Assembly: GCA_964388085.1 (NCBI GenBank)
Contig: CAYLZW010000030.1
Coordinates: 1 to 33,819, forward strand
DNA: 33,819 nt
Reading direction: 5' to 3'
Source of the DNA: CAYLZW01 sp964388085
GTDB lineage: Bacteria > Myxococcota > UBA727 > CAYLZW01
The translations under genes were made by a program, and so were the position numbers. Each line of letters opens with the position of its first letter. Within the stretch, counting starts at the first letter, position 1. Below, one piece after another: positions 1-8,435 of this stretch. The notes beneath the pieces were generated by a model. It did not search any database, was not told the DNA's origin, and worked only from the letters and a program-made list of their open reading frames with translations.

Positions 1-1167
1 CGCCTTCTCCCTCGTCGACGAGGGAGCCTCATTGAAGCATCACATGGCCGACACCGAAGCCGAACATCGCCCTGTGGCCTTCTCCCTCGTCGACGAGGGA
101 GCCTCATTGAAGCCCGTCTCAACACCACGTGACCCGTGACCGCCTGCATCTCCTTCTCCCTCGTCGACGAGGGAGCCTCATTGAAGCAGGCAGTGGTGAG
201 CGGGCGCATGCCTGGCTTGCCCGTCGCCCTTCTCCCTCGTCGACGAGGGAGCCTCATTGAAGCTCCTGATCCCCCCTCCTGCCCAGCGGCCTCACACTTT
301 CCTCCTTCTCCCTCGTCGACGAGGGAGCCTCATTGAAGCTAGATGGTTTGCCAGCACCTAAAGGAATGCTTTTAGCTCCTTCTCCCTCGTCGACGAGGGA
401 GCCTCATTGAAGCCGGCTGAGTCCTGCGCCCACAGGCGGATCGACTGCTCCTCGCCTTCTCCCTCGTCGACGAGGGAGCCTCATTGAAGCCGAATGGGTT
501 GGGCGCGGGCGCTTGGGCGCCGGGAGGACCTTCTCCCTCGTCGACGAGGGAGCCTCATTGAAGCCCGCGAGGCGCCGACACGGGCCAGCGCGAGTAACAG
601 GCCCTTCTCCCTCGTCGACGAGGGAGCCTCATTGAAGCGCGACCTCGTCGGCCTCTTTTGCGGCCATGCGGGCCGCGTGCCTTCTCCCTCGTCGACGAGG
701 GAGCCTCATTGAAGCCCGATGGGATCAGCGCCGGGGGTCACTTGAGGCCCTCGAGCCTTCTCCCTCGTCGACGAGGGAGCCTCATTGAAGCGCGCTCGAC
801 GGGCGCCGGCTGTCGCGCGCGTGGGGTTGCCTTCTCCCACGTCGACGAGGGAGCCTCATTGAAGCTAGATGCAGATGAGGCCCGCTCACCTGTCCGCTCG
901 CGAGGCAACCTTCTCCCTCGTCGACGAGGGAGCCTCATTGAAGCTCGTCGTCGTCGGCCATGCGTTCAGCCGTTCAGCGTCGCCCTTCTCCCTCGTCGAC
1001 GAGGGAGCCTCATTGAAGCGAAATATTGACCGGGAACGTCTGCGTCGCGGTCGAACTGACCTTCTCCCTCGTCGACGAGGGAGCCTCATTGAAGCTTCTG
1101 GAACCCTTGCCCACCTCACAGCCTCACACCCCCTTCTCCCTCGTCGACGAGGGAGCCTCATTGAAGC

Positions 1168-1239
1168 GCGTCGAGAACGCGTACCGCCTGGTGGTTGTAG
1201 CCTGAGACGTCTCAGGGTATCCCTGTACAGCCCGGGACT
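1168..1239 (+). other. Double-length CRISPR spacer sharing 34 nt with the next spacer
   Basis: The interval between the repeats ending at 1167 and starting at 1240 is 72 nt, about twice the usual length. Its first 34 nt (1168-1201) are identical to the first 34 nt of the next spacer (1276-1309). The remaining 38 nt are unrelated and start within a 16-bp perfect palindrome, CCTGAGACGTCTCAGG (1201-1216). This looks like a duplication or recombination inside the array in which an intervening repeat was lost. Alternatively a long prespacer was captured. Confidence 0.85.
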
Positions 1240-4200
1240 CCTTCTCCCTCGTCGACGAGGGAGCCTCATTGAAGCGCGTCGAGAACGCGTACCGCCTGGT
1301 GGTTGTAGCGAGCCGTCCTTCTCCCTCGTCGACGAGGGAGCCTCATTGAAGCAGGTGGCGTTCTGATGACGACGAAACTCAACAAGAGCGACATCCTTCT
1401 CCCTCGTCGACGAGGGAGCCTCATTGAAGCTCCGTCGGCTCAAGCGTTTCGGTCTGCACGGCGGTGCGCTTCTCCCTCGTCGACGAGGGAGCCTCATTGA
1501 AGCCGCAAGTGACTCGCGTCACGCGGCGAGGGTTCTTGAAACCTTCTCCCTCGTCGACGAGGGAGCCTCATTGAAGCTCGTAGCCCTGCCTCGAGAGACA
1601 CTTGTGGATGTACGGCCCTTCTCCCTCGTCGACGAGGGAGCCTCATTGAAGCCCTGCCGGACTCCTGTGCACCGCCGACTCGGCCTTGGCCACCTTCTCC
1701 CTCGTCGACGAGGGAGCCTCATTGAAGCAGGACACCCGCCCGAGCTCGGCGGCGTCGAGTCTCTCACAGCCGCCCTTCTCCCTCGTCGACGAGGGAGCCT
1801 CATTGAAGCACCTCATGGACGTCGACAGGGGGCCCGCCGCAGCGCCTTCTCCCTCGTCGACGAGGGAGCCTCATTGAAGCTGGGTGTCGACGCTACGGGG
1901 ACGGGGACAGCGTGCCCGACCTTCTCCCTCGTCGACGAGGGAGCCTCATTGAAGCGTCGACGTGCGCGAGCGCCTGTTCACCGGGCCGGGGCCTTCTCCC
2001 TCGTCGACGAGGGAGCCTCATTGAAGCAGGGCGGCGGACAGGGCGGTTTCGGCGCGGTCGCGCTCCCCTTCTCCCTCGTCGACGAGGGAGCCTCATTGAA
2101 GCCGGAAAAAGGCTACCCGGTCGCCAAGTTGGCCCACCTCCCTTCTCCCTCGTCGACGAGGGAGCCTCATTGAAGCAGCTTGGGTGGGACGGTGACTGCA
2201 CCCGCTTCGTCGACCCCTTCTCCCTCGTCGACGAGGGAGCCTCATTGAAGCGGCGCCAGCCAGACGGACAACGAGTTGAAGGACGCGTTCCCCTTCTCCC
2301 TCGTCGACGAGGGAGCCTCATTGAAGCGCGCGAAGTTGGCGGCGCACGCTGCGGAAAACCCCGACCTTCTCCCTCGTCGACGAGGGAGCCTCATTGAAGC
2401 GCCGATCAGGTAGTTGTGCCCGACCTGCGAGGGCACGACCTTCTCCCTCGTCGACGAGGGAGCCTCATTGAAGCCGGGTTGGCGTGTGAGCGCGCCGCCG
2501 CACGTCGCCGGCTCCCTTCTCCCTCGTCGACGAGGGAGCCTCATTGAAGCGGTGACGAGACGCAGCTCACCATCGCATTCGACCGCTACGCCTTCTCCCT
2601 CGTCGACGAGGGAGCCTCATTGAAGCCCGTCCGCCGGCCGCGCCTCCTTCATCCGCGTCCCACCCTTCTCCCTCGTCGACGAGGGAGCCTCATTGAAGCA
2701 CACTGCGTGCACGCCTTGTCGGCGGCGTCGACGTCCCTTCTCCCTCGTCGACGAGGGAGCCTCATTGAAGCTCGAAGCGACCTCCACGGAGGCCATTACC
2801 TTTGAAGAGGCCCTTCTCCCTCGTCGACGAGGGAGCCTCATTGAAGCTCCTCGTTCGAGCGCCGGATGCCGTGCGTTTGGTTCCCTTCTCCCTCGTCGAC
2901 GAGGGAGCCTCATTGAAGCTCATGATCTCCTCGTGCCCGTGTGGTGCGGGCGTGGCGCCTTCTCCCTCGTCGACGAGGGAGCCTCATTGAAGCTGGCGCG
3001 AGGCCAGCCACACGCGCAGGAGCGCCAGCTGGCGCCTTCTCCCTCGTCGACGAGGGAGCCTCATTGAAGCGAGCACAGGTCCGGCTCGACCCAGCTGCAG
3101 CCGCCCTCCTTCTCCCTCGTCGACGAGGGAGCCTCATTGAAGCCCGAGCGTGTCGCTCTCGTCTCGGTAGTCCTCGGTGGCGACCTTCTCCCTCGTCGAC
3201 GAGGGAGCCTCATTGAAGCAGAGCGCATCGAAGTCGGCATCATCGAGGATTCGATTGCCCTTCTCCCTCGTCGACGAGGGAGCCTCATTGAAGCGCCGAG
3301 GCTCCGGCCCTCACCCGTCCAACGATGGGCACCCCCTTCTCCCTCGTCGACGAGGGAGCCTCATTGAAGCAACGAGAATCTGAACCACCTGGCGGCCGCC
3401 ATCGAGGACGCCTTCTCCCTCGTCGACGAGGGAGCCTCATTGAAGCTTCGCAGGCACATCACGGGTCGGCACGAGCACCCCCGCGCCTTCTCCCTCGTCG
3501 ACGAGGGAGCCTCATTGAAGCTCCTGAAGGGACAGGGCCGTAAACGCCCGTAGGAGTGAGCCCTTCTCCCTCGTCGACGAGGGAGCCTCATTGAAGCTTC
3601 TTGATCCACTCGGCGTGCGTGCAGACCCGCACCCGCCTTCTCCCTCGTCGACGAGGGAGCCTCATTGAAGCGGCGGGGGCCTCTGCCGTGGGTGTGTCGA
3701 GGACCGGGACCTTCTCCCTCGTCGACGAGGGAGCCTCATTGAAGCTGACGAGTTGCGCGCATGGTCGTGGAACGGCGGCTCCCTTCTCCCTCGTCGACGA
3801 GGGAGCCTCATTGAAGCGGAATTCTTCCCATTCCTCCGATGCCTGCTGGCCAGTTCCTTCTCCCTCGTCGACGAGGGAGCCTCATTGAAGCTCGTAGAGA
3901 ACACAGAGGTCGACATTCCAGAGGTACCGCTCGCGCCCTTCTCCCTCGTCGACGAGGGAGCCTCATTGAAGCGATGATTCCCCCGAGGCCGTCACCGTTG
4001 ACGACGTCGGACCCTTCTCCCTCGTCGACGAGGGAGCCTCATTGAAGCGAGGAGTGGAGTGAACCGATATGAGCCCGATTGACCCGTCCGCCTTCTCCCT
4101 CGTCGACGAGGGAGCCTCATTGAAGCCGGATCTTGCCGATATTCGCCATGCGCATCTTAGGGACCTTCTCCCTCGTCGACGAGGGAGCCTCATTGAAGCA

Positions 4201-4315
4201 CGCGTCGGCGCCGCGCACGCCGCCGCGGCACGCTCGTGGCCTTCTCCCTCGTCGACGAGGGAGCCTCATTGAAGCCTGCGTAGGGCGTGGCGCGAGAGCA
4301 GCGACGACGAAGCCC

Positions 4316-4335
4316 CGAGGGAGCCTCATTGAAGC
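4316..4335 (+). repeat. Half CRISPR repeat, first 16 bp deleted
   Basis: Only repeat positions 17-36 remain (CGAGGGAGCC followed by TCATTGAAGC). The sequence to the left back to the previous repeat (4276-4315) is 40 nt, a normal spacer length. The simplest reading is a clean loss of the first 16 bp, including the left arm of the palindrome. The crRNA precursor could not form the hairpin here. Confidence 0.85.
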
Positions 4336-5331
4336 CCGCACGTCGGGCACGACCACGCCTCGGCCTGACGCCCGCCTTCTCCCTCGTCGACGAGGGAGCC
4401 TCATTGAAGCCCGGTGCGGTCTTTGATGGCCGTCGCGAAGTGCTCGGGGTTCCTTCTCCCTCGTCGACGAGGGAGCCTCATTGAAGCCTTCTCGGCCATG
4501 CTGTCCTCCGGTGAATGCTCTCACCTTCTCCCTCGTCGACGAGGGAGCCTCATTGAAGCCGAGTGCCCGCCGCGTTGTTGAGCGGAGGCAGACCGAGCCC
4601 CTTCTCCCTCGTCGACGAGGGAGCCTCATTGAAGCTAATGGCGAGAGCCTCGCTTGTCAGCCGGATGGTCCCATGACCTTCTCCCTCGTCGACGAGGGAG
4701 CCTCATTGAAGCGAGGAGATGCAGGCCGAGGTCCACGAGAACAGCCGCGCGCCCTTCTCCCTCGTCGACGAGGGAGCCTCATTGAAGCGTGAAGCGCAGC
4801 AAGTCCTTCGTCTCGGTGATGTCCGAGCCTTCTCCCTCGTCGACGAGGGAGCCTCATTGAAGCGGTGACACCATCGGTGTCTCGGTGGCGACGACGCGCG
4901 CGATTTTCTCCCTCGTCGACGAGGGAGCCTCATTGAAGCTGCGGACCCGACCACGAGGAAGCCGCGCGCCTGTACCGCCTTCCTTCTCCCTCGTCGACGA
5001 GGGAGCCTCATTGAAGCAGGTGGAGGCGCTCAAGGCGGCTGACATCTCGTCGAAGCCTTCTCCCTCGTCGACGAGGGAGCCGCATTGAAGCGAGAGCGCT
5101 CGGGTCCTTCCCGGCACGAGCGAGGGCCTGCGCTACATCCTTCTCCCTCATCGACGAGGGAGCCTCATTGAAGCCGGGGCGCGGACAGCAGCTCCATGGA
5201 CAACCTGCTCAACCTTCTCCCTCGTCGACGAGGGAGCCTCATTGAAGCCGCATGAAGGCGCTGCCGCTGCACGTCAGCTACCGCTGCCCTTCTCCCTCGT
5301 CGACGAGGGAGCCTCATTGAAGCGACAGCTA

Positions 5332-5345
5332 GTCCCCTGGAACTG
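5332..5345 (+). repeat. IS630 left terminal inverted repeat
   Basis: GTCCCCTGGAACTG pairs with the complement of 6512-6525 with one mismatch. It directly follows the TA at 5330-5331. Confidence 0.9.
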
Positions 5346-5386
5346 AAAAGTCTTCCAATATCTGGCAGGCATGATCTAACCGGAGG

Positions 5387-6508
5387 ATGGCACGCACAGG
5401 ACGACCGACGGCGAACCTCAACATCACCGACGACGAGCGTGCGGAGCTTGAGCGACTTTCTCGTCGGGTGAGGATCAACCGCCATGTCGCGCTGCGAGCC
5501 AAGATGATCCTGGCGTGTGACGAGGGGCTGACCAACCTCACCGTGGGGAAGAAGCTCAAGGTGTCGAACGCGACGGTGGGGAAGTGGCGAAAGCGGTTCG
5601 TCGAGCACCGCGTGGCTGGCCTCTACGACGAGCCCAAGCCGGGTAGGCCCCGTGAGATCACTGACGAGGAGGTTGAGGCCGTCCTCGTGAAGACGCTCGA
5701 AGAGAAGCCGAAGGGCCGCACCCACTGGAGCACTCGCAAGATGGCGGAGGAAGCTGGCATCAGCCACAGCACCGTCGGTCGCATCTGGCGGACGTTCGGG
5801 CTGCAGCCGCATGTGGTGCGCACATTCAAGATCTCTGACGATCCTCTGTTTATCGAGAAGGTCCGCGACGTCGTCGGGCTGTACATGAATCCTCCCGAAC
5901 ACGCCGTGGTCTTCTGCGTTGACGAGAAGCCGCAGATTCAGGCGCTGGAGCGCGCGCAGCCGATTCTCCCGATGGACTTCGGCATGCCCGAGCGCCAGAC
6001 ACACAACTACATCCGTCGTGGCACTCTCGATCTGTTCGCAGCGCTGAACGTTTCGACCGGCGAGGTGATTGCCCGGACGAAGAAGCAGCATCGGTCCGCG
6101 GACTTCATTGCCTTCCTCCGAGAGATCGACCGCGCGGTCGACGGCGACCTCGAGATCCACGTCGTTGCCGACAACCTATCGGCCCACAAATCTCCGACGG
6201 TGAAGCGCTGGTTTGCCCGCCACCCTCGCTTTCACCTGCACTTCGTCCCGACCTACTCGTCTTGGCTGAACCTCGTCGAACGCTTCTTCGGGCTGTTGAC
6301 TGAGCACGCCCTACGCCGCGGTTCGCACACGAGCGTGCCGCAACTACGACAGGCGATCCTCGACTACGTCGACGCACATAACGAACGCCCGAAGCCGTTC
6401 AGGTGGACGAAGACGGCCGACGAGATCCTCGAGTCGGTCAAGCGCTTCGGACAGCGGACCGTCCGGGTCCACGGTTCAGGCTCATCAGGAACCGACTTTT
6501 TGAAGTAA
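5387..6508 (+). CDS. IS630-family DDE transposase
   Basis: This 373-residue protein should cut and paste the surrounding element. The N-terminal half is a helix-turn-helix DNA-binding region: residues 1-80 include a 'KLKVSNATVGKWRKRF' recognition-helix pattern, and a second winged-helix-like part near 108-140 includes 'ISHSTVGRIWRTFGL'. The C-terminal DDE/RNase-H-like domain shows the IS630 triad: D179 in 'FCVDEKPQIQALER', D262 in 'VVADNLSAHKS' and E298 in 'SSWLNLVERFFG'. The length is usual for the family and there is no frameshift, so the copy may be active. The ATG follows GGAGG with no gap, which is an odd ribosome-site spacing. An in-frame TGA at 5372 and the absence of an earlier start leave this as the first possible codon. 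Confidence 0.96.
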   Translation: MARTGRPTANLNITDDERAELERLSRRVRINRHVALRAKMILACDEGLTNLTVGKKLKVSNATVGKWRKRFVEHRVAGLYDEPKPGRPREITDEEVEAVLVKTLEEKPKGRTHWSTRKMAEEAGISHSTVGRIWRTFGLQPHVVRTFKISDDPLFIEKVRDVVGLYMNPPEHAVVFCVDEKPQIQALERAQPILPMDFGMPERQTHNYIRRGTLDLFAALNVSTGEVIARTKKQHRSADFIAFLREIDRAVDGDLEIHVVADNLSAHKSPTVKRWFARHPRFHLHFVPTYSSWLNLVERFFGLLTEHALRRGSHTSVPQLRQAILDYVDAHNERPKPFRWTKTADEILESVKRFGQRTVRVHGSGSSGTDFLK

Positions 6509-6511
6509 TCA

Positions 6512-6525
6512 CAGATCCAGGGGAC
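6512..6525 (-). repeat. IS630 right terminal inverted repeat
   Basis: Reading the minus strand from 6525 gives GTCCCCTGGATCTG, 13 of 14 identical to the left end. It lies 3 bp after the transposase stop codon and is followed by TA. Confidence 0.9.
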
Positions 6526-6579
6526 TAGCTCGAGAGCGCCACGATTCGGCACTCGGTTGCGGACGGAGCCCGCCGCGAG

Positions 6580-7344
6580 GTGAGGCGCGTGCCGGGAGAG
6601 GGCGCGTCGGGCGGCCTGCCGCCTTCTTGTCGGCCGCTCGAGCCGGTCGCGCTCGATGATTCGCGCTGGCGCGTGCGTCCGGCGGACCGGAGCGCCCTTC
6701 ACTCGTCGCGGGCCGAGCTCGAGGGCATGGCGCTCGGCTCCGTGCGCCTGCCGACCTGCTCGCGGCGCCTCACCGTGACGCGTGAGGCACGCAAGGTGGC
6801 GGACCACGTCATGACACCGTGCTGCGACGTGCTGCAACGGCATCCGGCCACGCTGCGAGCGTTCGTCGATCGACGTGCTCGACTGCTCGTGTTCGTGCTG
6901 CGCTATCGAGGCCAGTGCGTCGAGATCGGCTACGCGCGCGAAGAGGTCATCATCGCCCGCTCCCGGGCAGCCTTGCCTCCTGCCGCGGCGGCCGATGGCG
7001 GTGCGGGGGGGCTCTCTTTCGCGGTGCCTCCCGACGACGTCGATCTGGCGAGCGCGTTCGAGCCCTGGCTCGGGCCGGACACAGCGGAAGGCGGCGCGCG
7101 GCAGTACTTCGCCGAGCAGGTGGATGCGATGCGCGACGAATACCGCGTGCGAAAGCGCTACCGCCGCGCCGCCGCGCTTGCGCGGAACGGCCGGCGCGCC
7201 GAGGCATTGCGCCTATTGACGACGCTAGCGTGCGATCCTGCGTGGGTCTTCCTCCGCTACCGCGCCCGTGCCGACCAGGACCTGTCGACGGTAGAGGCTC
7301 AGCTGCCCGCGGACGGAGAGCTGCACTGTGGGAAATCTCCGTAA
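6580..7344 (+). CDS. Hypothetical protein, unrecognised
   Basis: An open frame of 254 codons with strong G/C bias at third positions, so probably coding. I do not recognise the family. There is no signal peptide or membrane segment. The middle part ('LLVFVLRYRGQCVEIGYAREEVII', residues 101-124) looks like a beta-rich globular core. The C-terminal third is charged and probably helical ('YRVRKRYRRAAALARNGRRAEALRLL', residues 188-213). The start is uncertain: GTG at 6580 has an adjacent GAGG, while ATG at 6727 and ATG at 6811 are in-frame alternatives. The frame is open back to the IS630 junction, where a TAG spans the element end. It lies between the IS and remnants of antitoxin genes, so it is probably accessory. 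Confidence 0.5.
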   Translation: MRRVPGEGASGGLPPSCRPLEPVALDDSRWRVRPADRSALHSSRAELEGMALGSVRLPTCSRRLTVTREARKVADHVMTPCCDVLQRHPATLRAFVDRRARLLVFVLRYRGQCVEIGYAREEVIIARSRAALPPAAAADGGAGGLSFAVPPDDVDLASAFEPWLGPDTAEGGARQYFAEQVDAMRDEYRVRKRYRRAAALARNGRRAEALRLLTTLACDPAWVFLRYRARADQDLSTVEAQLPADGELHCGKSP

Positions 7345-7370
7345 AGGCGCTGCGCGGGGAGCTGCTGAAG

Positions 7371-7604
7371 CTACGCGCTCACAGCCGATACGGAATGTCT
7401 TCGAAGGTGTGCTTCTCCGAGGGAGATCGCGAGTATGAAGGCGATTCCGCTCGTCCGCCGCAAGACCTCGACGAAGGGCTGGCGCTCGAGCGGCTCCCGC
7501 ACTCGCAAGAGCTTCACCGCGCGGCGCACCAGCTCGGTCGCCGGGGTCCCGTCGCGCGCCGCCGCGGCGTCCAGCCAGGCCTTGTCGCGCTCTTCAAGTG
7601 CCAT
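7371..7604 (-). pseudogene. Ribbon-helix-helix (CopG/VapB-like) antitoxin, probably truncated
   Basis: The 77-residue product begins MALEERDKAWLDAAAARDG and continues with 'ATELVRRAVKLLRV', the strand-helix-helix pattern of small CopG-type antitoxins that bind their own operator. It then has the 'EVLRRTSGI' segment that often precedes a Trp/Gly/Asp-rich toxin-binding tail in such proteins. After TSGI the sequence ('AFILAISLGEAHLRRH') no longer resembles that tail, which suggests a frameshift or deletion. No toxin gene follows downstream (7345-7370 is too short). I infer a decayed toxin-antitoxin module. A short functional DNA-binding protein remains possible. ATG at 7604 is preferred over the GTG just upstream. 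Confidence 0.45.
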
Positions 7605-7646
7605 CACCGTGCGCTACCTACCTACGGAAGGCGCAGGAGGTTCGCC

Positions 7647-7800
7647 ATGACAGCCACCGCCCGCATCAGCGCCAAAGGTCAGCTCGTGATCCCGAGGAGG
7701 ATTCGCCCGCCACGCGCGAGCCACCGACAGGTGCCGACCATCACAGTCCGCCGCGGGGCAAGCGATCGGGGGGTAGCGCCCTTGCACGTCGAGTCACCGC
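7647..7800 (+). pseudogene. AbrB/MazE-type antitoxin remnant
   Basis: A good ribosome site (GGAGG at 7636-7640, 6 bp from the ATG) precedes MTATARISAKGQLVIPRRIR. This is the hallmark N-terminus of the SpoVT-AbrB swapped-hairpin DNA-binding domain ('S.KGQ.VIP..IR'). After residue 20 the expected 'GL.PGD.V' segment is missing. The reading frame continues as low-complexity sequence that overlaps the opposite-strand gene at 7805-8335. A frameshift or deletion after about 7706 is the likely cause. It is divergent from the ribbon-helix-helix remnant at 7371-7604, so this interval may be a small graveyard of antitoxin genes. The right boundary given is approximate. Confidence 0.55.
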
Positions 7801-7804
7801 CCCC

Positions 7805-8335
7805 TCAATCCACCGTCTCCACGCGAGCGAGCGCCTGCAAATGCCAAGCGGGCAGCCCATGCGCCTTCGCCCCTCGCAGCACGACATCGAGATACGCCCG
7901 CCGAGGCCAGCACGGCTCGTCGAGGCGCCAGGCGTCGGTCACCGTGTACAGCCACGCGTCCACATGGCGGTCGCCGGTGAGGCGAGGGCGGCAGAGCGCT
8001 CGCGCGTAGCGCTGCGGGTGCCCCTCTTTCTCGTCGAGCGCACGCAAGAGCGCGGGCTCCACGCGCAGGCACACGCCGGGTAACGACGACGTGGCGTGCG
8101 CCTCCACGTTGGCGGCGCCGCCCTTGCGGGATGGGGAGCGGTAGTTCCACACCAGGCGGTAGCCCTCGAGGACGGCGGCGGAGAGCTCGAGCGGCGCGCG
8201 CTCGGGGTGACCTCGCTCGCGCAGCCAGCGGGCGAGATCGTCGAGGTCCATGTTGGAGCCGTAGGCGAACACCCAGCAGGGCTGCTCGAGCTCGGCGGCG
8301 GGGCGCCCGCCAGGGGGAGCGGAAGAAAGCGTCAT
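7805..8335 (-). CDS. Gamma-glutamylcyclotransferase-like (GGCT/AIG2 fold) protein
   Basis: The 176-residue product has the family signature 'FAYGSNM' (residues 23-29) near the N-terminus, where the loop binds the gamma-glutamyl group. It also has 'LDEKEGHPQRY' (100-110), which holds the presumed catalytic glutamate. These enzymes release 5-oxoproline from gamma-glutamyl amines, although many bacterial members have unknown substrates. Length and motif spacing are normal for the family, and no signal peptide is seen, so it should be cytoplasmic. ATG at 8335 is the first start. It is divergent from the lipoprotein gene at 8436, with a 100-bp shared upstream region. Confidence 0.85.
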   Translation of the reverse strand: MTLSSAPPGGRPAAELEQPCWVFAYGSNMDLDDLARWLRERGHPERAPLELSAAVLEGYRLVWNYRSPSRKGGAANVEAHATSSLPGVCLRVEPALLRALDEKEGHPQRYARALCRPRLTGDRHVDAWLYTVTDAWRLDEPCWPRRAYLDVVLRGAKAHGLPAWHLQALARVETVD

Positions 8336-8435
8336 GGCGACGAGGCTACCGAATCGCCGCCCGGGGGCCGCGCTCGAACCCCGAAGACTTTACGGCTCTA
8401 CGTGCTACGAGACGGGGTCCATCGCCCGGGTTCGT

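Larger units (their letters stand above)
3..5323 (+). CRISPR. Large CRISPR array, 71 repeat units, open at the left edge
   Basis: A 36-bp repeat recurs about every 75 bp (3-38, 78-113, 152-187 and so on to 5288-5323). I count 71 units, 70 full length and one half. Spacers are mostly 35-47 nt and unrelated to each other. The repeat begins CCTTCTCC, contains the perfect palindrome CTCCCTCGTCGACGAGGGAG at repeat positions 5-24, and ends CATTGAAGC. The last eight bases resemble the 5' handle of type I and III crRNAs, so the + strand is the likely precursor strand. Deviant units are 830-865 (T10A), 1468-1503 (C1G), 4316-4335 (half), 4904-4939 (CC to TT at positions 1-2), 5056-5091 (T27G) and 5139-5174 (G12A). 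Their clustering at the right puts the leader to the left, outside the window. There are no cas genes in the window. Long variable spacers with a 36-bp repeat suit type III or some type I systems, but the subtype cannot be read from the repeat alone. Confidence 0.98.
5332..6525 (+). mobile_element. IS630-family insertion sequence (1194 bp)
   Basis: Terminal inverted repeats of 14 bp match at 13 positions: GTCCCCTGGAACTG at the left end (5332-5345), and GTCCCCTGGATCTG read inward from the right end (6525-6512). The element is flanked by TA on both sides (5330-5331 and 6526-6527). The reconstructed empty site is C-TA-G, which fits the known IS630 preference for CTAG with duplication of TA. It carries one full-length transposase gene with an intact DDE triad. 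It sits 6 bp past the last CRISPR repeat, in the trailer of the array. Confidence 0.95.

Noticed and set aside
136..5117. Many long reading frames on both strands repeating peptides such as LLPRRRGSLIEA, FSLVDEGASLK and FNEAPSSTREK
   Set aside because: They are translations of the CRISPR repeat in its different frames, joined through spacers. There are no ribosome sites and no spacer-independent sequence.
5165..6160. A 331-codon minus-strand frame across the IS630 element
   Set aside because: It is antisense to the clear transposase gene and runs into CRISPR repeats; its sequence has no family pattern.
6528..6579. Possible continuation of the CRISPR array to the right of the IS
   Set aside because: No repeat, full or partial, is present after the reconstructed empty site, so the last repeat is taken as the array end.
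7608..8083. Plus-strand frames over the gamma-glutamylcyclotransferase gene as extensions of the AbrB-like gene
   Set aside because: After about residue 20 they no longer match the AbrB fold and are antisense to a conserved enzyme, so only the N-terminal remnant is reported.
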